From: Streptomyces sp. NBC_00663
Lineage (GTDB): Bacteria; Actinomycetota; Actinomycetes; Streptomycetales; Streptomycetaceae
Assembly: GCF_036226885.1 (NCBI RefSeq)
Contig: NZ_CP109027.1
Coordinates: 1,736,001-1,800,000, forward strand
Reading direction: 5' to 3'
Length of the DNA stretch: 64,000 bases
Shown here: positions 1 through 8,106 of the stretch, piece after piece
How positions within the stretch are numbered: position 1 is the stretch's first letter
Layout: each line of letters begins with the position of its first letter
Position numbers and translations under genes: made by a program
The notes under the pieces: generated by a model
Databases searched by the model: none
Seen by the model: the letters and a program-made list of their open reading frames with translations, nothing else
What the model was told of the DNA's origin: nothing

Positions 1-3000
1 GGTCCCGACCGCGTCGCCGGCTTCTCCCCGATCCCGGCGATGTCGATGGTGTCGCACGCGGCGGGCGCCCGTTTCCATTCGCTGATCGGCGCCCCGATGC
101 TGTCGTTCTACGACTGGTACGCCGACCTGCCCGTGGCCTCCCCGCAGGTCTTCGGCGACCAGACGGACGTCCCCGAGTCCGGCGACTGGTGGGACGCCGC
201 GTATCTGATGATGTGGGGCTCGAACGTCCCGGTGACCCGGACCCCGGACGCGCACTGGATGGCGGAGGCCCGCTACCGGGGCCAGAAGGTGGTCGTGGTC
301 GCGCCCGACTACGCCGACAACGCCAAGTTCGCCGACGAATGGCTGCACCCGCACCCCGGCACGGACGGCGCGCTGGCCCTCGCCATGGGGCACGTGATCC
401 TCAAGGAGTTCTTCGTCGACCGTGAGACACCGTTCTTCACGGACTACGTCAGGCAGTTCACCGACCTGCCGTTCCTGGTCACGCTCACCGAGAAGGACGG
501 CGCCCACGTCCCCTCCAAGTTCCTGCGCGCCGCCGACCTCGGTCAGTCGGGCGAGGGCGCGGAGTGGAAGACGGTCGTGCTGGACGCGGCGAGCGGCCGG
601 GCGGTCGTCCCCAACGGCTCCCTGGGCTTCCGCTGGACCGAGTCCGGCAAGGGCCGCTGGAACCTCGAACTGGGCGCGGTCGAGCCGACGTTGACCCTGC
701 ACGGACAGAACATCGCGAGCGGCGTCGAGGTCCTGCTCCCCCGCTTCGACACCGAGGGCGGCGAGCACGGCCAGGGCCGCGGCGACGTCGTACGCCGTGG
801 CGTGCCGGCGACGCGCCTCGGCGGTCCGGACGGGCCGCTGGTGACGACGGTGTACGACCTGCTGCTCGCCCAGTACGGCATCCGACGCCCCGGCCTGCCG
901 GGCAGCTGGCCCGCCTCCTACGAGGACGCCGAGGCGCCCGGCACACCGGCCTGGCAGGAGGTGCACACCTCCGTCCCGGCCGCCAAGTGCGTCAAGATCG
1001 CCCGGGAGTTCGCGCGGAGCGCCGAGCGTTCCAAGGGCCGCTGCATGATCCTGATGGGCGCCGGCACCAACCACTGGTTCCACTCCGAGACCATCTACCG
1101 CGCCTTCCTGGCCCTGCTCCAGCTCACCGGCTGCCAGGGCCGCAACGGCGGCGGCTGGGCGCATTACGTCGGCCAGGAGAAGTGCCGCCCCGCCACCGGC
1201 TGGGCGACGCTGGCCGCCGCCTCCGACTGGTCGCGGCCACCGCGGCAGATGATCGGTACCGCGTACTGGTTCCTCAACACCGACCAGTGGCGCTACGACC
1301 ACTTCACCGCGGACGTGCTGGCGTCACCGCTCGGCGAGGGCCGCTTCAAGGGCATGACGGGCGCCGACTGCCTCGCCCTGTCGGCGCGTTCGGGCTGGAT
1401 GCCGTCGTACCCGACCTTCGACCGCAATCCCCTGGAGCTGGGCGAGACCTTCGGCGACCCGGTGGCCAAGGCGGTGGCCGAACTCCGGGCGGGCACCCTG
1501 AACTTCGCCTGCGAGGACCCGGACGCCCCGGAGAACTGGCCGCGCGTGCTGACGCTGTGGCGGGCCAACCTGCTCGGCTCGTCGGCGAAGGGCGCCGAGT
1601 ACTTCACCCGGCATCTGCTGGGCACGCACTCGTCGTTGAGCGCGAAGGAGGCCGAGTCGCACGAGCGGCCCCGGGACGTGACATGGCGGGAGGAGGCCCC
1701 CGAGGGCAAGCTCGACCTGCTGCTGTCCCTGGACTTCCGGCAGACCTCGTCGACACTGCTGTCGGACGTCGTCCTGCCCGCGGCGACCTGGTACGAGAAG
1801 CACGACCTGTCGTCCACCGACATGCACCCCTACGTGCACTCCTTCACCCCGGCCGTGGACCCGCCCTGGCAGGCCCGCACCGACTTCGACACCTTCAAGG
1901 CGCTGGCCGACCGGCTCAGCGAGATGGCGGTCCTGCATCTGGGCACCCGCAAGGACCTGGTGGCGACGCCGTTGCAGCACGACACCCCCGGCGAGACCGC
2001 CCAGCCCGGCGGGGTGGTCCTGGACTGGAAGCGCGGCGAGTGCGAGCCGGTCCCCGGAAGGACGATGCCGAACCTCACGGTCGTCGAACGCGACTACACC
2101 GCGATCGGCGCCAAGTTCCGGGCCCTCGGCCCCCTGGTCGAGAAGCTGGGCCTGCCCTGCAAGGGAATCGCCCTCAAGCCGGACGAAGAAGTGCGGCACC
2201 TGGCCGAGTTGAACGGCACCGGCTACCAGGGCCGCCCCTCGATCGACACCGCCGTGAAGGCCGCCAACACCATCCTCGCCCTGTCCGGCACCACCAACGG
2301 CCGCCTCGCCACCCAGGGCTTCCACACCCTGGAGGAGCGCACCGGGCAGGAGATGGCCCACCTCGCCGCCGAGCACGAGGGCAAGCGGATCACCTACGCC
2401 GACACCCAGGCGGCACCCGTCCCGGTCATCACCTCGCCGGAGTGGTCGGGCAGCGAGGCCGGTGGCCGCAGATACACGGCGTTCACACTCAACACCGAAC
2501 ACCTCAAGCCCTGGCACACCCTCACCGGCCGCCAGCACTTCTTCCTGGACCACGACTGGATCCACGAGCTCGGTGAGGCGCTCCCGGTCTACCGGCCGCC
2601 CCTCGACATGAACAAACTGTTCGGCGAACCACAGCTCGGCCCGGACGGACAACGGGAGGTGACGGTCCGATACCTCACCCCGCACAACAAGTGGTCCATC
2701 CACTCCGAGTACCAGGACAACCTGTTCATGCTCGCCCTCTCCCGCGGCGGCCAGTCCATCTGGATGTCCCCGCAGGACGCCGACGCGATCGGTGTGAAGG
2801 ACGACGACTGGATCGAGGCGGTCAACCGCAACGGCGTGGTCGTGGCCCGCGCGGTCGTCTCGCACCGGATGCCGGCCGGCACGGTCTATATGCACCACGC
2901 GCAGGAACGCACGGTCAACGTGCCGAAGACCGAGGCCACCGGCAAACGCGGCGGCATCCACAACTCGCTCACCCGGCTGATCCTCAAGCCGTCCCATCTC

Positions 3001-3111
3001 ATCGGCGGCTACGCCCAGTTGAGCTGGGCGTTCAACTACCTGGGCCCGACGGGCAACCAGCGCGACGAGGTGACGGTCATCCGCCGCCGCAGCCAGGAGG
3101 TGCAGTACTGA
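1..3111 (+). CDS. narG: Respiratory nitrate reductase alpha subunit, C-terminal part (5' end outside window)
   Basis: Molybdenum bis-MGD catalytic subunit of the membrane-bound nitrate reductase, which reduces nitrate to nitrite on the cytoplasmic face using quinol electrons. The frame is open from base 1, giving 1036 residues; family members are about 1230, so roughly 200 N-terminal residues, including the FS0 iron-sulfur ligands, lie upstream. Visible NarG landmarks are FYDWYADLPVASPQ (the Asp in this stretch is the usual Mo ligand), QTDVPESGDWW and WGSNVPVTRTPDAHW near the start, and the molydopterin-dinucleotide-binding C-terminal domain (HNKWSIHSEYQDN, WAFNYLGPTGNQRDEV). The stop overlaps the narH ATG by one base (TGATG), so this is a narGHJI operon. 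It is presumably induced by low oxygen, but the promoter is not in the window. Confidence 0.97.
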   Translation, partial: GPDRVAGFSPIPAMSMVSHAAGARFHSLIGAPMLSFYDWYADLPVASPQVFGDQTDVPESGDWWDAAYLMMWGSNVPVTRTPDAHWMAEARYRGQKVVVVAPDYADNAKFADEWLHPHPGTDGALALAMGHVILKEFFVDRETPFFTDYVRQFTDLPFLVTLTEKDGAHVPSKFLRAADLGQSGEGAEWKTVVLDAASGRAVVPNGSLGFRWTESGKGRWNLELGAVEPTLTLHGQNIASGVEVLLPRFDTEGGEHGQGRGDVVRRGVPATRLGGPDGPLVTTVYDLLLAQYGIRRPGLPGSWPASYEDAEAPGTPAWQEVHTSVPAAKCVKIAREFARSAERSKGRCMILMGAGTNHWFHSETIYRAFLALLQLTGCQGRNGGGWAHYVGQEKCRPATGWATLAAASDWSRPPRQMIGTAYWFLNTDQWRYDHFTADVLASPLGEGRFKGMTGADCLALSARSGWMPSYPTFDRNPLELGETFGDPVAKAVAELRAGTLNFACEDPDAPENWPRVLTLWRANLLGSSAKGAEYFTRHLLGTHSSLSAKEAESHERPRDVTWREEAPEGKLDLLLSLDFRQTSSTLLSDVVLPAATWYEKHDLSSTDMHPYVHSFTPAVDPPWQARTDFDTFKALADRLSEMAVLHLGTRKDLVATPLQHDTPGETAQPGGVVLDWKRGECEPVPGRTMPNLTVVERDYTAIGAKFRALGPLVEKLGLPCKGIALKPDEEVRHLAELNGTGYQGRPSIDTAVKAANTILALSGTTNGRLATQGFHTLEERTGQEMAHLAAEHEGKRITYADTQAAPVPVITSPEWSGSEAGGRRYTAFTLNTEHLKPWHTLTGRQHFFLDHDWIHELGEALPVYRPPLDMNKLFGEPQLGPDGQREVTVRYLTPHNKWSIHSEYQDNLFMLALSRGGQSIWMSPQDADAIGVKDDDWIEAVNRNGVVVARAVVSHRMPAGTVYMHHAQERTVNVPKTEATGKRGGIHNSLTRLILKPSHLIGGYAQLSWAFNYLGPTGNQRDEVTVIRRRSQEVQY

Positions 3112-4718
3112 TGCGAGTGATGGCTCAGATCGCGATGGTCATGAACCTCGACAAGTGCATCGGCTGCCACACCTGCTCGGTCACCTGCAAGCAGGCATGG
3201 ACCAACCGGCAGGGCATGGAGTACGTCTGGTTCAACAACGTGGAGACCCGCCCCGGGCAGGGCTATCCGCGCCGCTACGAGGACCAGGAGAAGTGGCACG
3301 GCGGCTGGGAGCTGAACAAACGGGGCGCGCTGAAGCTCAAGGCGGGCGGCCGGTTCCAGAAGCTCCTCGGCATCTTCTCCAACCCCAAGCTCCCGGAGAT
3401 CAAGGACTACTACGAGCCCTGGACCTACGACTACAAGAACCTCACCGACGCGCCGCTCGGCGACGACTTCCCGGTGGCCCGGCCGGTGTCGCAGATCGAC
3501 GGCAAGCCGATGAAGATCGAGTGGTCGTCGAACTGGGACGACAACCTCGCCGGCGCCCCCGCCTACGGGGACCTCGACCCGATGGTCGAGCGCACCCGCC
3601 AACAGGCGGCGGACAAGGTGAAGTTCGAGTTCGAGCAGACCTTCATGTTCTATCTGCCGCGCATCTGCGAGCACTGCCTCAACCCGTCCTGCGTCGCCTC
3701 GTGTCCGTCGGGCGCGATGTACAAGCGGGCGGAGGACGGCATCGTCCTGGTCGACCAGGACCACTGCCGGGGCTGGCGGATGTGCGTGACCGGATGCCCG
3801 TACAAGAAGGTCTACTTCAACCACCGCACCGGCAAGGCCGAGAAGTGCACCATGTGCTACCCGCGCGTCGAGGTGGGCCTGCCGACGGTCTGCTCGGAGA
3901 CCTGCGTGGGCCGCCTCCGCTATCTCGGCGTGATCCTCTACGACGCCGACAAGGTGACGGAAGCGGCCTCCACTCCCGACGAAACGGGCCTGTACGAGGC
4001 CCAGTTGGGCGTCTTTCTCGACCCGGACGATCCGGCCGTGCAGCGGGCCGCCGAGGAGGCGGGAATCTCGTACGACTGGATGGAGGCGGCCCGCCGCTCC
4101 CCCGTGCGCGCGCTGATCAGCACGTACAAGGTGGCGCTCCCGCTGCATCCCGAGTACCGCACCATGCCGATGGTCTGGTACATCCCGCCGCTCTCCCCGG
4201 TCGTGGACGCGCTCACCGAGACCGGGCACGACGGTGAGGACGCCCAGAACCTCTTCGGCGCGATCGACACGCTCCGCATCCCGCTGGAGTACCTCGCGGA
4301 GATCTTCACCGCGGGCGACACCGCGCCCGTGCGGGCGTGTCTGGAGAAGCTCGCCGCGATGCGCGCCCACATGCGGGCGATCAACCTCGGCGAGGACCCG
4401 GACCCGGCCGTCACCGAGGCGGTCGGTATGAAGCCCGAGGAGATCCAGGAGATGTACCGGCTGCTGGCCATCGCCAAGTACGACGACCGGTACGTGATCC
4501 CGACCGCCGCCGTCGGTGACGCCCGGCGCCTTGAGGAGTCGGCGCTCCCGGAGGGGTGCAGTCTCGAGTACGAGGGCGGTCCGGGCATGGGCGGCGACGG
4601 GCCGTTCGGCCAGGACTCCGGGCAGCGCAAGCTGCTGCCGGTGGTGTCCGTGGAGAACTTCCACGGCCTGCGCAAACGCCAGACGTCCGACGACCCCGCC
4701 GACGTCGAGGAGGTCTGA
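3111..4718 (+). CDS. narH: Respiratory nitrate reductase beta subunit (iron-sulfur)
   Basis: Electron-transfer subunit, 535 residues, linking NarI hemes to the NarG Mo site. The start is the ATG overlapping the narG stop (MRVMAQIAMVMNLDKC). Four cysteine clusters are intact: CIGCHTCSVTCKQ near residue 16, CEHCLNPSCVASCP near 185, CRGWRMCVTGCP near 218, and the CTMC plus CSETC group shortly after. The Trp inside the third cluster is the family signature of the [3Fe-4S] centre. The length and the absence of a signal peptide match a cytoplasmic NarH. The end overlaps the narJ ATG by one base. Identification is very secure. Confidence 0.97.
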   Translation: MRVMAQIAMVMNLDKCIGCHTCSVTCKQAWTNRQGMEYVWFNNVETRPGQGYPRRYEDQEKWHGGWELNKRGALKLKAGGRFQKLLGIFSNPKLPEIKDYYEPWTYDYKNLTDAPLGDDFPVARPVSQIDGKPMKIEWSSNWDDNLAGAPAYGDLDPMVERTRQQAADKVKFEFEQTFMFYLPRICEHCLNPSCVASCPSGAMYKRAEDGIVLVDQDHCRGWRMCVTGCPYKKVYFNHRTGKAEKCTMCYPRVEVGLPTVCSETCVGRLRYLGVILYDADKVTEAASTPDETGLYEAQLGVFLDPDDPAVQRAAEEAGISYDWMEAARRSPVRALISTYKVALPLHPEYRTMPMVWYIPPLSPVVDALTETGHDGEDAQNLFGAIDTLRIPLEYLAEIFTAGDTAPVRACLEKLAAMRAHMRAINLGEDPDPAVTEAVGMKPEEIQEMYRLLAIAKYDDRYVIPTAAVGDARRLEESALPEGCSLEYEGGPGMGGDGPFGQDSGQRKLLPVVSVENFHGLRKRQTSDDPADVEEV

Positions 4719-5206
4719 TGCCGTCGTACGCCGTGCTGTACCAGGCAGCAGCGCTCTGTCTGACCTACCCCGACGACGACTTCCGGGCCCGGCTGCCGCT
4801 GCTGCGTGAAGCGGCGCCGCAGTTGCGGGAGTTCACGGACCACGCGGCGCTGACCGCGCCGCAGGAGCTGGCCGCGCACTACGTCCAGGTCTTCGACTTC
4901 AAGAACCGGCACAGTCTGTATCTGAGCTGGTGGCAGGACGGGGACACGCGGCGGCGTGGGATGTCGCTGGTCCGCTTCAAGGACGTCTACCGGGCCGCCG
5001 GCCTGGAGTTCACCGGTGAGGAGCTGCCCGACTTCCTGCCCGCGGTGCTTGAGTTCGCGGCGCGCACCGGGAACACCGACCTGCTCACCGAACACCGGGA
5101 CGGCCTGGAGCAGTTGCGCTCCCGGCTCACCGCGTTCGGGACCCCGTACGCGTCCGTCCTGGACGCCGTATGCGCCACACTGCCCAACTGCACCGGGGTG
5201 CGCTGA
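4718..5206 (+). CDS. narJ: Nitrate reductase assembly chaperone (delta subunit), short form
   Basis: System-specific chaperone needed to insert the Mo cofactor into NarG and attach NarGH to NarI; it is not part of the final enzyme. It has 162 residues and starts at the ATG overlapping the narH stop. The TorD/NarJ-type all-helical fold shows in YQAAALCLTYPDDDFRARL, the HYVQVFDFKNRHSLYLSWW block that is typical of NarJ, and GEELPDFLPAVLEFA. It is shorter than the enterobacterial protein (about 230-240 residues), as is common in actinobacteria. Its place between narH and narI, with one-base overlaps on both sides, supports the call. Confidence 0.93.
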   Translation: MPSYAVLYQAAALCLTYPDDDFRARLPLLREAAPQLREFTDHAALTAPQELAAHYVQVFDFKNRHSLYLSWWQDGDTRRRGMSLVRFKDVYRAAGLEFTGEELPDFLPAVLEFAARTGNTDLLTEHRDGLEQLRSRLTAFGTPYASVLDAVCATLPNCTGVR

Positions 5207-5928
5207 TGACCACACTCCTCTGGGGCGTGCTGCCGTACGTCGCCGTCGCCCTGCTCGTCGCCGGACTCGTCTGGCGCTACCGCTACGACAAGTTCGGCTG
5301 GACGACCCGCAGTTCGCAGGTCTACGAGTCGAAGCTGCTGAACATCGCCTCCCCGGCGTTCCACTACGGCATCCTCTTCGTGCTGGCCGGGCACATCGTC
5401 GGGCTGTTCATCCCGATGTCGTGGACGGACAAACTGGGGATCAGCGAGCACACGTACCACCTGTTCTCGCTCTACGGCGGCACCGCGGCCGGCGTCCTCA
5501 CGGTCGCCGGGGTCGTGCTGCTGGTCTACCGGCGCCGGACGCGGGCGCCCGTCTTCCGTGCGACCACCGCCAACGACAAGCTCATGTACCTGGTGCTGCT
5601 CGGCGCGATCGCGATGGGCATGATCGCCAAGCTGACCCACGCCTCCGGCGACGGCTACAACTACCGTGAGTCCATCGCCCCTTGGGCGCGCAGCCTGTTC
5701 ACCCTCCAGCCGGACCTCGACCGGATGCACGGGGTGCCGCTGCTGTACCGGATCCACGCGGTGATCGGGATGGCGCTGATCGCGTTCGTGCCGTACAGCA
5801 GGCTGGTCCATATGTTCAGCGCGCCGGTGCAGTATCTGTTCCGGCCCTACGTCGTCTACCGGGCACGCGACCCCAGGAGGCTGGGGCCGCGTCCGGAGCG
5901 GCGGGGCTGGGAGCGCGCGAAGTCCTAA
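5206..5928 (+). CDS. narI: Nitrate reductase gamma subunit (cytochrome b)
   Basis: Membrane quinol-oxidising diheme b subunit, 240 residues, with five predicted membrane helices starting at [20 protein letters not shown]. Conserved NarI elements are [13 protein letters not shown] after the first helix, [19 protein letters not shown] with heme-ligand histidines, and [20 protein letters not shown] near the end. The ATG overlapping the narJ stop was chosen; an in-frame ATG 36 bases upstream would run inside narJ. The TAA stop overlaps the convergent dnaK stop by four bases, leaving no room for an ordinary terminator between the two operons. Confidence 0.96.
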   Translation: MTTLLWGVLPYVAVALLVAGLVWRYRYDKFGWTTRSSQVYESKLLNIASPAFHYGILFVLAGHIVGLFIPMSWTDKLGISEHTYHLFSLYGGTAAGVLTVAGVVLLVYRRRTRAPVFRATTANDKLMYLVLLGAIAMGMIAKLTHASGDGYNYRESIAPWARSLFTLQPDLDRMHGVPLLYRIHAVIGMALIAFVPYSRLVHMFSAPVQYLFRPYVVYRARDPRRLGPRPERRGWERAKS

Positions 5929-7784
5929 GCCGCCCCGCCCTTCTGTTCCCGGTCCTCGTCGACGATCTCCGCGTCCACCACGCCCTCCTCCTCGGGGGGC
6001 GTGGTGGTCTGCTGTTCGGTGGGCTCCGACTGCTGCGCCTGCGCGTACATCGCCTGCCCCACCCGCTGGCTCACGGTGGCGAGGTTCTCGACGCCGTTGC
6101 GCAGGGCGTTCGTGTCGGCGTTCTGTTCCAGGAGCGTCTTGAGTTCCGTGATGGCCGACTCCACGTCCGCCTTGGTCTCGGCGGGGACACGTTCGTCGTT
6201 CTCCCGGAGGAACTTCTCGGTCTGGTAGACGAGTTGCTCGGCCTGGTTGCGGGTCTCGGCGGCCTCCCGGCGCCCCCGGTCCTCCTCCGCGTACTGTTCG
6301 GCGTCCCGCATCATGCGGTCGATGTCGTCCTTGGGCAGCGCCGAGCCGCCGGTGACGGTCATCTTCTGCTCGCGGCCGGTCGCGAGGTCCTTCGCGGAGA
6401 CGTGCATGATCCCGTTGGCGTCGATGTCGAAGGCGACCTCGATCTGCGGGACGCCACGGGGCGCCGGCGGCAGGCCGGTGAGGTCGAAGACACCGAGCTT
6501 CTTGTTGTAGGCCGCGATCTCGCGTTCGCCCTGGTAGACCTGGATGCCGACCGAGGGCTGGTTGTCGGTGGCGGTGGTGAAGATCTCCGAACGCCGGGTC
6601 GGGATCGTGGTGTTGCGCTCGATGAGCTTGGTCATGATGCCGCCCTTGGTCTCGATGCCCAGGGACAGCGGGGTGACGTCGAGGAGGAGGACGTCCTTGA
6701 CGTCGCCGCGGACGACACCCGCCTGAAGAGCGGCGCCGAGGGCGACGACCTCGTCCGGGTTGACGCCCTTGTGCGGGTCCTTGCCGGTGAGTTCCTTGAC
6801 GAGGTCGGTGACGGCGGGCATCCGGGTCGAGCCCCCGACGAGGATGACGTGGTCGACCGCGGCGAGCTTGATGCCGGCGTCCTTGACGGCCTGGTGGAAG
6901 GGGGTCTTGCAGCGGTCGAGCAAGTCGGCGGTGAGCTCCTGGAACTGAGCGCGCGTCAGCTTCTCGTCGAGGTGCAGCGGACCTTCGGCGGAGGCGGTGA
7001 TGTACGGGAGGTTGATCGTGGTCTCCGACGAGCTGGACAGCTCGATCTTGGCCTTCTCGGCGCCCTCGCGCAGCCGTTGCAGGGCCATCTTGTCCTTGCC
7101 GAGGTCGATGCCGTACTGCCCCTGGAACGTCTTCACCAGGTGCTCGACGACCCGCTGGTCCCAGTCGTCGCCGCCGAGATGCGTGTCGCCGTTGGTCGCC
7201 TTGACCTCGATGACACCGTCGCCGATCTCCAGCAGCGACACGTCGAAGGTGCCGCCGCCGAGGTCGAAGACGAGGACCGTCTGCTCCTCGCCCCGGTCCA
7301 GGCCGTAGGCGAGGGCGGCGGCGGTCGGCTCGTTGATGATCCGCAGCACCTTCAGGCCCGCGATCTCGCCGGCCTCCTTGGTGGCCTGCCGCTGGGCGTC
7401 ATCGAAGTACGCCGGGACCGTGATCACCGCGTCGGTGACGTCCTCGCCGAGATAGGACTCGGCGTCCCGCTTCAGCTTCTGGAGCACCCGCGCCGACAGC
7501 TCCTGCGCCCGGTAGCGGGTGCCGTCGACCGAACCCTGCTCCGGGAACCGCCAGCCGCCGTCGCCCATGTACCGCTTCACGGACCGGGCCGTCCGCTCCA
7601 CGTTCGTCACGGCCTGCCGCTTGGCGACCTCCCCGACGAGCACTTCCCCGTTCTTCGCGAAGGCCACGACCGACGGTGTGGTCCTGGCCCCCTCCGCATT
7701 GGCGACGACCGTGGGGTCGCCGCCCTCCAGGACGGCCACCACGGAGTTCGTGGTCCCCAGATCGATCCCGACCGCGCGTCCCAT
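5925..7784 (-). CDS. dnaK: Hsp70 chaperone DnaK paralogue, stand-alone
   Basis: ATP-dependent chaperone of 619 residues, the usual length for streptomycete DnaK. The start is [14 protein letters not shown], preceded by GGAAGGGGA; an upstream in-frame ATG would add eight residues with no homology. Nucleotide-binding domain motifs [27 protein letters not shown] and [12 protein letters not shown] are complete. The substrate-binding domain follows ([26 protein letters not shown]), and the C terminus ends in the acidic EIVDEDR-type tail. No grpE, dnaJ or hspR follows; the next gene is convergent narI. It is therefore likely a secondary DnaK kept for stress, using co-chaperones encoded elsewhere. 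A HAIR-like site overlaps its promoter. Confidence 0.96.
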   Translation of the reverse strand: MGRAVGIDLGTTNSVVAVLEGGDPTVVANAEGARTTPSVVAFAKNGEVLVGEVAKRQAVTNVERTARSVKRYMGDGGWRFPEQGSVDGTRYRAQELSARVLQKLKRDAESYLGEDVTDAVITVPAYFDDAQRQATKEAGEIAGLKVLRIINEPTAAALAYGLDRGEEQTVLVFDLGGGTFDVSLLEIGDGVIEVKATNGDTHLGGDDWDQRVVEHLVKTFQGQYGIDLGKDKMALQRLREGAEKAKIELSSSSETTINLPYITASAEGPLHLDEKLTRAQFQELTADLLDRCKTPFHQAVKDAGIKLAAVDHVILVGGSTRMPAVTDLVKELTGKDPHKGVNPDEVVALGAALQAGVVRGDVKDVLLLDVTPLSLGIETKGGIMTKLIERNTTIPTRRSEIFTTATDNQPSVGIQVYQGEREIAAYNKKLGVFDLTGLPPAPRGVPQIEVAFDIDANGIMHVSAKDLATGREQKMTVTGGSALPKDDIDRMMRDAEQYAEEDRGRREAAETRNQAEQLVYQTEKFLRENDERVPAETKADVESAITELKTLLEQNADTNALRNGVENLATVSQRVGQAMYAQAQQSEPTEQQTTTPPEEEGVVDAEIVDEDREQKGGAA

Positions 7785-7820
7785 CACTGTCCCCTTCCGC
7801 CAGGGCACTTCCCGGACTCC

Positions 7821-7850
7821 AGCACAAAACTTGAGTGGGCTGTTGTCAAT
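7821..7850 (-). promoter_or_regulatory. dnaK promoter with overlapping HAIR-like (HspR) operator
   Basis: Read on the minus strand this is TTGACA (7849-7844), a 17-bp spacer and TGTGCT (7826-7821), ending 37 bases before the dnaK ATG. The same stretch carries a HAIR-like inverted repeat: one exact half CTTGAGT (7830-7836), seven spacer bases, and a degenerate half TGTCAAT (7844-7850), which matches ACTCAAG at four of seven positions. The consensus CTTGAGT-N7-ACTCAAG is established for HspR in Streptomyces. The half-sites cover the -35 element, so repression by HspR is the natural inference. Confidence 0.6.
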
Positions 7851-8042
7851 GCCGCGTCCCCCGGGTACCCCGAAATCAGCGGCGCCGCGCGTACGCCCGC
7901 TACGGAGACGGCCCGATGTGACCCTCCGCAGCCAGGTGAAGTTGTGCGGTACTGCCCGTATCCGCCTTGTTCCCTCCCCACGGCAGCCCTGAGCATGACG
8001 GGCACAGTCCTCGCACTCGCGCCGCGAGGAACACGGGGATTT

Positions 8043-8093
8043 CGGGGGATCTCAGAGGATCTCCGCGAATCCCGGGGGATCTCAGAGGATCTC
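8043..8093 (+). repeat. Two 21-bp direct repeats, 30-bp period, upstream of the 968-aa gene
   Basis: A 21-bp unit starting CGGGGGATCTC and ending AGAGGATCTC occurs at 8043-8063 and again, identical, at 8073-8093. The second copy ends 13 bases before the ATG at 8107, so the G-rich tail after it (GGGGGAGAG) doubles as the ribosome binding site. Each unit itself holds the near-repeat GGATCTC twice. The repeat could be a regulator-binding array in the leader or a slippage product. Confidence 0.75.
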
Positions 8094-8106
8094 GGGGGAG
8101 AGTGCC

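Larger units (their letters stand above)
7785..8106. other. Divergent intergenic region between dnaK and the LodAB operon
   Basis: This 322-bp gap is the only stretch over 300 bases without a gene. Its left end carries the dnaK promoter and HAIR-like site; its right end carries a 30-bp-period direct repeat just before the 968-residue gene. A GGGTACCC at 7863-7870 has no matching -35 on either strand. No convincing promoter for the rightward gene was recognised. Confidence 0.6.

Noticed and set aside
7863..7870. GGGTACCC between dnaK and the 968-aa gene as a promoter
   Set aside because: No matching -35 at the right distance and over 230 bases from the rightward gene.
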